44,890 nucleotides of DNA from NCBI GenBank assembly GCA_032718475.1, contig JAUCBJ010006770.1, forward strand, positions 1 through 44,890, given 5' to 3'. Positions within the stretch are counted from its first letter, which is position 1. The number at the start of each line of letters is the position of its first letter. The notes beneath the pieces were generated by a model. That model did no database searches and was not told where the DNA came from. It saw only the letters and a list, made by a program, of their open reading frames with translations. Shown here piece by piece: positions 31,402 through 37,880 of the stretch. The stretch is from Nemertoderma westbladi (lineage: Eukaryota > Xenacoelomorpha > Nemertodermatida > Nemertodermatidae). A program made the position numbers and the translations under genes.

Positions 31402-31493
31402 AATTTAATCGACCATTCCATGCTGGAATTTTAGTCCTGTTACTTTGCAAAGTAACAGGACTAAAATTCCAGCATGGAATGGTCGATTAAATT
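31402..31493. repeat. Perfect 92-bp palindrome
   Basis: Arms of 46 bp meet with no spacer at TTTG/CAAA (centre 31447/31448), and every base pairs. It ends 170 bp before the recombinase ATG and overlaps the next palindrome by three bases. It could extrude as a cruciform or act as a regulatory or transcript hairpin. Confidence 0.97.
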
Positions 31494-31556
31494 CGATTTG
31501 AATTTCCCTCTCCATTCTACAAATTTGTAGAATGGAGAGGGAAATTCAAATCGAAT
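31491..31556. repeat. Perfect 66-bp palindrome
   Basis: Arms of 33 bp meet with no spacer at AAA/TTT (centre 31523/31524), without mismatch. The sequence is unrelated to the first palindrome. It ends 107 bp before the ATG at 31663. Confidence 0.97.
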
Positions 31557-31662
31557 ACTGAATCAATGTTCTGAATTATAAGTTCTGTGATATACCGTTA
31601 TTCCTATGGTACCTCTTCATTACTGTAAATTAATTTAATTTGTTTCTTACTGGTAGAATATA

Positions 31663-33819
31663 ATGCCTAAACAGGTTAGAAGCCATGAAGATGCCCGGAA
31701 TGCAATTTGTGCTTTATGTTTCGGTAAAACGAAAGAAATGCGGAAGATTAACGAAAAACACGAGGAACTAATACGATTGTTCGTTATCAAGGAAGGTTAC
31801 AGTTCCAACGATGATCGTTTGCCGACATCTATATGCTCAACGTGTCGTACTGCGCTCCAGGACTATTCCAAGGGAAAGTTTATGCGTAAAATAAAACTTT
31901 TCGACCACTCACTTCTTAACAGGCCGATAACAAGGGCATCGCACTTTTCAAACGTCGGCGGAGAATGTTTATGTCTTGTTTGCAAGGCAGCGAGAATATC
32001 TGCCCTCGGTGGAGTGGAAAGGCTTCCAACCGACCCTTCTCCACATGATCGACGGGGTCACCCTCCATCTAAACAACAAATTGGGCCTATCCCTGTCACA
32101 GATATTGCTGGAAGTGCACCAAAACCAATTAAGTTGTGCAGTTTCTGCTTTTCAACAGTAGGACCCGGTTTGAGTCATACATGTAACCGGTCAACTCGAG
32201 TTGCTAATTTAGCTGAACTTGCAGCAACACCCTCGACCAAAGAAAAGCTTACTAGGAATCTAATAAACCAGGCAACTGATGATAATTCTGCATCCACTTC
32301 GCAATTAAACTTGAGTAAAAGTAACGGTGGTTGGCCTTTGCATATTGAAGTTGGATCGAAACGTCGACTAGAAGGTACAGAGGAAGTTAGTCAGTGCTCG
32401 ACAGCTAAGCGTACCTTGTTTACTACCGAGGATATGTCTCAAATACAGGTTGATTTAAATCTGAGTTCCAACAAGTTGATACGTCTAGCCACTCACATTC
32501 GTACATCTACCGATAATAGATGTGTTATAGAGCCACATTTAAGGGAAAACTTGCGAAAAACTAATCATCAACTGGACCAATTTTTCGATGTTCAGGTCAT
32601 GAATTTTATAGCAAAGGAAGCAAATGGTAATAAATTTGAGACATCTCCAAGGAGTGCAGTTTTTTGCACAAATACAGAGAATCTGGTGCAGTATATAATC
32701 CAACAGCGGGAAAGCTTTGATCGCTCATTGCAGTGGAAGATAGGCATTGATGGTGGAGGTGGTTTCATGAAATTGTGTTTAAGTTTGGTGTCAATTCCAA
32801 ACTCTTCGATTTCTGCCAGCAACACTGAAAAAACTCATCGACATTGTTATACTGATGGAGTTGCTGCAAAGAATCGGTTGGAAAGTGGTGTAAAAAGAAT
32901 AATTATTCTCTTTACTGCCCCAGACGTACAGGAAAGCTACACGAATCTTCTAAAGATTTGGCTTAAGCTTGATCTATCGCCTACATTTGCCAAGCTATCA
33001 CCATCTCCATTTATTGCCTGTGATCTAAAGCTTGCCAATATCATCGTTGGGCTTATGGCTCATGGTGCTAGTTTTCCTTGTTGTTGGTGTGAGTCACACC
33101 GGTCTAATCTAGTAGAGATTGGCACAATGCGAACACTGAGGAACATTGAAGAACATTTTTGGTCGTGGAATAGTGAGACTGCGCGGGATGGTAAAAAGGC
33201 TAAGAAGTTTGCAAACTGTGCTCATGTTCCAATTGAAATAGGAAATAAGGAAAATTTGGTGCTAGATTTAATTCCACCACCAGAACTGCACCTGTTGACA
33301 GGCACTGTTAACACCATGTATGATGGCCTTTCCAAGGTTTGGCCTGACATTATCAAGTGGCCACAAGCCTGTAATGTTCAACGCGATGCCCTACATGGTG
33401 GCACATTTAATGGCAATTCATGTAGAACACTTCTAAAAGCTGTGGACAAACTTCGTCAGATCTGTCCCAATGAATATAAAGACTTTACTGATACGTTTCA
33501 TTGTTTCAACGATGTAGTCAAATCCTGTTTCGGAAAACAGTTAGAAACTAACTTTGATCAAAAAATTGGTAAATTCCAGCAGCTATATATGACTCTCAAC
33601 ATCAGTGTGACACCAAAGGTGCATGCTGTGTTCTTTCATGTAGTCCAATTCTGCAAGAGCAGAAACTTAGCTCTTGGTTACTTTAGTGAGCAAGCTTCAG
33701 AGTCTGTGCATTATGACTTTATGCAAACCTGGTTGAAGTATAAAGTTGGCATTGAACACCCTTCTTTCGGACGCCACTTGTTCCAGGCCGTTACTGAGTA
33801 TAACTCTAAGCACGTCTAG
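31663..33819 (+). CDS. RAG1-like transposase/recombinase (718 residues)
   Basis: Single intronless frame. N-terminus: cysteine pairs CALC (16-19), CSTC (58-61), CLVC (104-107), CSFC (159-162) and HTC (172-174), like the zinc-binding N-terminal region of RAG1. The core has D363 (GIDGGGGF), D454 (ACDLKLANI), C473xxC476 (CCWC), a conserved H543 (PPPELHLL), H654xxxxH659 (PKVHAVFFHV) and E680 (SEQASESVHY). In RAG1 the equivalents are D600, D708, C727/C730, H937/H942 and E962. D-to-C is 19 residues in both, and the last His to Glu is 21 here against 20. The enzyme is thus predicted to nick and transfer DNA at the CACAGTG ends by an RNase-H-fold mechanism. Canonical Transib wording around the first Asp is not seen, so this may be a separate lineage. 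Two palindromes and TATA-like sequence lie upstream; AATAAA occurs at 34035. No RING and no RAG2 partner are visible. Confidence 0.85.
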   Translation: MPKQVRSHEDARNAICALCFGKTKEMRKINEKHEELIRLFVIKEGYSSNDDRLPTSICSTCRTALQDYSKGKFMRKIKLFDHSLLNRPITRASHFSNVGGECLCLVCKAARISALGGVERLPTDPSPHDRRGHPPSKQQIGPIPVTDIAGSAPKPIKLCSFCFSTVGPGLSHTCNRSTRVANLAELAATPSTKEKLTRNLINQATDDNSASTSQLNLSKSNGGWPLHIEVGSKRRLEGTEEVSQCSTAKRTLFTTEDMSQIQVDLNLSSNKLIRLATHIRTSTDNRCVIEPHLRENLRKTNHQLDQFFDVQVMNFIAKEANGNKFETSPRSAVFCTNTENLVQYIIQQRESFDRSLQWKIGIDGGGGFMKLCLSLVSIPNSSISASNTEKTHRHCYTDGVAAKNRLESGVKRIIILFTAPDVQESYTNLLKIWLKLDLSPTFAKLSPSPFIACDLKLANIIVGLMAHGASFPCCWCESHRSNLVEIGTMRTLRNIEEHFWSWNSETARDGKKAKKFANCAHVPIEIGNKENLVLDLIPPPELHLLTGTVNTMYDGLSKVWPDIIKWPQACNVQRDALHGGTFNGNSCRTLLKAVDKLRQICPNEYKDFTDTFHCFNDVVKSCFGKQLETNFDQKIGKFQQLYMTLNISVTPKVHAVFFHVVQFCKSRNLALGYFSEQASESVHYDFMQTWLKYKVGIEHPSFGRHLFQAVTEYNSKHV

Positions 33820-34039
33820 CGTAGTCGCTATTTGGCCTATTTGTTTAATATACGGCTTGTTTACTATTTTGAATTGAACATTGTTTCTTTCATTTCTCTT
33901 CCACTTGATCAAGCTGTATCCTTCCCCATCAAAACTACGAAGTAATCTGGTGTAAATGTAGCGACAGTCCAGTTGATTTGATATATTTGACTCATATATG
34001 GTAGCCGAATATTATGGCCGGACACTCGTAGTTAAATAA

Positions 34040-34524
34040 ATTCATACCGGTAGGCCTACTATTATTATCAATATTAGTTAATTAATTATATATTCAGTAA
34101 ATAAATCGTGAAGGGTTCCATAAAATAATTTAGTTTTTCTTTTTTTTGAATTCAGCGCAGAAAACTGATCCTAGAAATGGTCTCACTTTGTCGGGGCATT
34201 TTCAGTTAAATAAATTTATAATACTATTACTAATAATAGTTAATAATTAAATATTCAGTAAATAAATCCCGAAGGGCTCCATAAAATATTATTGTTTTTC
34301 TTTTTTTGAATTCAGCGCAGAAAACTGATCCTAGAAATGGTCTCACTTTGTCGGGGCATTTTCAGTTAAATAAATTTATAATACTATTACTAATAATAGT
34401 TAAATAATTAAATATTCAGTAAATAAATCCCGAAGGGCTCCATAAAATATTTTCGTTTTTCTTATTTTGAATTCAGCGCAGAAAACTGATCCTAGAAATA
34501 GTCTCCTTTTGTCTGGGCATTTTC
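34040..34524 (-). repeat. Right subterminal repeats of the transposon, three units
   Basis: The inverse of the left units: 'ggggcattttc' or 'gggcattttc' ends at 34203, 34363 and 34524 (160 and 161 bp apart). The two inner units read gccccgac where the left side reads gcccagac. Symmetric subterminal repeats are typical transposase-binding arrays. Confidence 0.92.
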
Positions 34525-34556
34525 AAGTCCCAAGATTCGATTTCAGGCACACTGTG
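34404..34556 (-). repeat. Right terminal inverted repeat of the RAG1-like transposon
   Basis: The inverted counterpart of 30631-30783, ending in CACTGTG at 34550-34556 and followed at once by the AGTT duplication and host-repeat sequence. Confidence 0.95.
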
Positions 34557-34785
34557 AGTTCCCAACAGCAGATAATCTCAACCCGTTGGGACTCAATACG
34601 ATCCGCAGGACCCCAGGAGTTGCTTCCTGTCTCCACAAGGTCTCCCCTGAACCAACAACGAAGTGATGGGATCCTCCCACCCACATCTACCGACACCACA
34701 GACTCCCCATCCGAACACCAACCCAGACTGTTTTTTTTTCTTTAACAAACTAACAATTGCCCCTATAAAGGGAGCTATTCATTAA
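34557..34785. repeat. Direct-repeat unit, copy 1 (right part) and unit junction
   Basis: 34557-34636 continues copy 1 after the transposon and matches 37062-37155 closely. It then diverges into a C-rich block and a T run (34729-34740), leading into the next unit's genes on the minus strand. Confidence 0.8.
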
Positions 34786-34929
34786 TTACTGTAAAGTATC
34801 ACAGATCGTTTTTAGTTCTTTTAGTGCTGATTTAAACTCAGCCCCCTCTTCAGGGGTTAAATCTGACATTTCTGTCACTGTACAGTATCTACTGTAGAGA
34901 GTCTTAGCTACTGAAGCACTACTCTGCAT
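34786..34929 (-). CDS. Small ORF (47 residues) overlapping the end of the unit gene
   Basis: The ATG (34927-34929) lies inside the last codons of the 245-codon gene, with an 11-base overlap in another frame. The peptide is Ser/Thr-rich at first, then helical and acidic: MSDLTPEEGAEFKSALKE follows from an internal ATG. The stop is TAA at 34786. The tight overlap is typical of compact viral gene blocks. I do not recognise it. Confidence 0.45.
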   Translation of the reverse strand: MQSSASVAKTLYSRYCTVTEMSDLTPEEGAEFKSALKELKTICDTLQ

Positions 34930-35656
34930 ATTGAACATTGATATGTCTCTCGCACATTTCCCAAGGCCTGTGTTGAATGAAGCGTCTGTATTTCCTAGCC
35001 CGGTTTATTCGGAGATTACCCTCAGTCGTATTCAGACATTTTCGATTGTCCCGGAAGGCGATCGACATATAGCCAGGTGAAAATTCGGCCTCTATTTCGC
35101 TTCTTTTGCTGCTCGAAAATAACACCAAATCTTTGTTGTCGGATGTAAAGTTAGTTGGGTTAATAGGGTTCATCACCCGCTGCATATACGAATCAGGGTA
35201 GATGCCAAGGTGCCACCCAAGCGCCCAGTGGTTACAGGTTAGAGTGCTGGTTGGTGGCCCACTGTGACATGGATGCGTAGAGCCGACCGTTAATTCTGAG
35301 GTTTCTTCAAACAGCTGACTTAAGACGCGCATGTGAGCTGCACCATGGGGATTAGGTACTGCAAAGTAGTCCAACTTGTAGTTCCTTTCTATTATGCCCA
35401 AAGCTATTGGAACCAAACATGGGTCCAAAGAGCCTTTCTGACAGCTCTCTCTTAAAGACTTCGCTAAACATTCTAGGTCAATAGACGGGTTTTTACCAAG
35501 CGGGAGGAGCGTTGGAAGCTCGGTCGAAAAGTTCCCTAGATACTTACCCAAGTTGTGCACTGAGTTATACTCCCAATAGTCTCCCTTTTCAATTCCGTAT
35601 GTTTTAGGTATGGAATCGTTGGTTCCCAGAGCTCTTTCAAAGAGGCTATTTGCCAT
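34919..35656 (-). CDS. Unrecognised 245-residue protein of the tandem unit
   Basis: ATG at 35656, stop at 34919. Its first half is globular and mixed ('FERALGTNDSIPKTYGIEKG', 'LAKSLRESCQKGS', 'ALGIIERNYKLDYFAVPNP'). A distinctive centre reads 'TCNHWALGWHLGIYPDSYMQ', and the C-terminal third is basic ('RINRARKYRRFIQHRPWEMC'). The basic tail could bind nucleic acid. A second, broken copy with high identity lies at 28857-29338, so codon positions are partly conserved across the duplication. It is flanked by another partial ORF (35690-35823) and an overlapping small ORF, all on the minus strand. That layout suggests a virus or virus-like element. I considered a viral nucleoprotein and a Polinton accessory protein but have no motif to support either. 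Confidence 0.6.
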   Translation of the reverse strand: MANSLFERALGTNDSIPKTYGIEKGDYWEYNSVHNLGKYLGNFSTELPTLLPLGKNPSIDLECLAKSLRESCQKGSLDPCLVPIALGIIERNYKLDYFAVPNPHGAAHMRVLSQLFEETSELTVGSTHPCHSGPPTSTLTCNHWALGWHLGIYPDSYMQRVMNPINPTNFTSDNKDLVLFSSSKRSEIEAEFSPGYMSIAFRDNRKCLNTTEGNLRINRARKYRRFIQHRPWEMCERHINVQYAE

Positions 35657-35689
35657 TGCTGCTAAACAAATCGAAAAGAATTTGAGCTT

Positions 35690-35823
35690 TCAATGACTTT
35701 CCAGTATTTCCTGCCAAATACTTGTCTTATTTTCTTTGATCCACTCTCTTGCGTAGTCCTGAATTACAAGTTCTGATTTGATAATAGATACAAAGTCGTC
35801 ACTACTTTGGATTTTACTTAAGG
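35690..35823 (-). pseudogene. C-terminal fragment of another unit gene
   Basis: On the minus strand this frame reads 'SSDDFVSIIKSELVIQDYAR' then 'EWIKENKTSIWQEILESH' and stops at TGA (35690-35692), 34 bases before the ATG of the 245-codon gene. It has no start, because a stop lies just upstream at about 35840 in an A/T homopolymer area. Composition and helix periodicity look like real coding sequence. The source gene is unknown. Confidence 0.45.
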
Positions 35824-36103
35824 GGAGATGGAACCTTTAAAATTTTCAAAAAAATAAATTTTTTGAGGTTTTTTTTTTAGTTGTTTAAGATCACAATTTT
35901 CCGTAGATTATGGATATTGACACTTTAAAACCATATCATGAGCCCAAACCGCTTGAAACTCTGTCTGTTTGTCGGTTAGTTTGTTTTTTGTCTGCTTGTG
36001 AATATACAGTGTAAAAAATTTCACTACATTTAGCTAAAACTTTTGGCTATGGGGTTTTCCTGGTCTGAGATTTCATTTAAGGTATCAGTTTCTAAAATTT
36101 AAT

Positions 36104-37155
36104 TGATCTAGTCCTATCTGTCCGTTTGTCTGTCTTTTTATTCTGTATGTCAAAATATAAAAAAATACACCAGACCTAACTAAAGATATTGCTATGGGGT
36201 TTTTCTGGTCTTAATATCGTTTCTGGTATCAGTTTCTACAATTTATGGAGTCTAGTCCTATCTGTCCGTATGTCGGTCTTTTTAGTCTGTCTGTCAAAAT
36301 ATAAAAAATACACCAGACCTAACTAAAAATTTTGCTATGGGGTTTTTCTGGTCTGTTAATTCGTTTCTGGTATCAGTTTCTAGGATTCCTATTGGTACCA
36401 TCTGACCATTATAGTTTGTTTATTTAATTATAACTACCAGTTGGTTAAAACGCCATTGATACAAACCAATAACAAACAACCTAACAGATAACTGAATACA
36501 TAAATAGGCCTGCTATTATTAAGCTAATTCCTGGTTTATTTGTTTATTTTTATGTTACATTGACCGGAACCAAACTGCACCTAAAACTATCTGACTACAT
36601 GACTATGTTGTAATACCTTCTGATTTTCAGTGGTCTATATTCTGATTTCCAGCGGTCTATATTCTGATATTAGACTAATTTTAATTTCGTTCCCATGGTA
36701 CCCAATATTGGCAGGAGGCAGTGAAGGGCAATATTCAGTTAATCGGCATCATATCGGTAAGTAGATTATTAAATAAATTAAATAGATTTAGAGAATAATA
36801 AAATAATTAATGTAATTAATTCATTTAAGTGTTAGGTATAATGATTATTACTTTCTATGGTACATGGTACGGTACTGAATTAGACTATAGACTATTAATT
36901 AATTTAAAGTGTTGTAATAAATGAGGTCTATTAATTAATTACCTGTAATAATATGCCGGTTATCTTTACAGAAATCCACAGCACGGATGTAGCTCCCGCA
37001 GTTCCTTCAATCCGGTTGATAACATCCCCAGTTCCAGAATTTATAATATAAATCAACTCCTAGTTCCCAACAGCAGCGAATCTCAACCCGTTGGGACTCA
37101 ATATGATCCGCAGGACCCCAGGAGTTGCTTCCTGTCTCCACAAGGTCTCCCCTGA
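36104..37155. repeat. Direct-repeat unit, copy 2 (non-coding part), with the transposon's empty site
   Basis: Matches 29388-30630 plus 34557-34636 of copy 1 and lacks both the SINE and the RAG1-like transposon. At 37050-37075 the sequence 'ctcctagttcccaacag' is continuous; in copy 1 the transposon interrupts it after AGTT. Shared features include 'tctgtctgtc' blocks and 'ctatggggtttttctggtct' at two positions. Beyond about 37155 it changes abruptly to satellite-like sequence. Confidence 0.9.
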
Positions 37156-37157
37156 AC

Positions 37158-37700
37158 CACTAACGCAAGAAAAAAGATGATACTATCTACTGATCAATTT
37201 ACTCATTATCCAAAATTTGGTACACAACAATTTTCACCCACCGGCGAAAAATACAAGTTTGAAAACTCTTATGAAATTTTCACTGATTCCATTGAATTCA
37301 GAACCCTAACAAACCCGTATAACGCAAGAAACAAGATGACACAATCAATTGATATATTTGATGGTTTTCAAAATTTGGTGCTAGCACCAAATTCCTATAT
37401 TACTAAAATTCCTATTTTTTTTAATTTATTGAATGTTTTATTGCAAAAAACAAGTTTCAAACAATCAATTTACAAAATTGACATATTTCAAAATTTGGTG
37501 CTGGCAGCAAAATTTGGCACCCGCCGAAAAAAACAAGTTTGAAATTTCTAAATCAATTTATATGAATTCCATCCAATTGCTAACACCAAAAACATCGGTG
37601 TAAATCAAAAATAGAGATGTTACAAATAATATTTAATGAAATGTAATTTTCAAAAAACGTCTCAAAAAAAAGTGCCAAATGTATGGTTAAAAAATGGTGC
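37158..37700 (+). repeat. Truncated copy of the interior of the piggyBac-like element (~163-bp array)
   Basis: Matches 43383-44129, including the 'caaaatttggtgct' units (at 37211, 37369 and 37489) and the terminal block 'gtaaatcaaaaatagagatg' (about 37600) that also follows the array at 44032. One unit is shortened to 120 bp. Both element ends are missing. The apparent ORF here is the repeat read in frame. Confidence 0.85.
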
Positions 37701-37704
37701 TAGG

Positions 37705-37880
37705 GAGATTGTAGGTCCCCTTGGTGCGAATTTAGTTCCCCTCAGTGCGAATATAAAGTTCCCTCAGTGCGAATTTAGTCCCTTGATGCGAAGTTAGGTC
37801 CCCTCTGGGCCTAAATTTGCTTAGAGGGGACCTATGTTCGCAGTTGGGGAACTATATTCATGGGACCTAAATTCAATGGA
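37705..37880. repeat. Short diverged repeats folding back on themselves
   Basis: Variants of 'agttcccctcagtgcgaattt' occur four to five times between 37712 and 37805. They are then met by inverted variants ('gaggggacctatgttcgcag', 'gggaactatattcatgggac') up to about 37875. This gives an imperfect hairpin centred near 37812. Confidence 0.75.

Larger units (their letters stand above)
30631..34556 (+). mobile_element. RAG1/Transib-type DNA transposon with CACAGTG termini, complete
   Basis: A 3,926-bp insertion is bounded by AGTT duplications (30627-30630 and 34557-34560). The uninterrupted target survives in repeat copy 2 (37062-37065), so both ends are known to the base. The left end begins CACAGTG and the right end finishes CACTGTG. 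The TIRs (30631-30783 and 34404-34556) show one mismatch in the first ~148 bp. Three subterminal repeats lie on each side. One intact 718-codon gene (31663-33819) encodes a RAG1-like recombinase, and two perfect palindromes lie between the left repeats and the gene. Near-identical TIRs, an exact duplication and an open frame suggest recent mobility. Transib and ProtoRAG elements share CAC-type termini but give 5-bp duplications. Here symmetrical ends give 4 bp, or 5 bp (AGTTC) if one base is counted asymmetrically. Confidence 0.93.

Noticed and set aside
30631-34556. A RAG2-like (kelch) gene in the transposon
   Set aside because: No ORF of useful size other than the 718-codon gene lies between the ends on either strand.
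34919-35656. Assigning the 245-residue protein as a bunyavirus nucleoprotein because of its length and the L relic nearby
   Set aside because: Length alone is not evidence; no conserved nucleoprotein motif could be matched.
37177-37542. ORFs 'NLVLAPKFA...' here and at 43439-43974
   Set aside because: They are the 163-bp satellite units translated; no start context or conserved domain.
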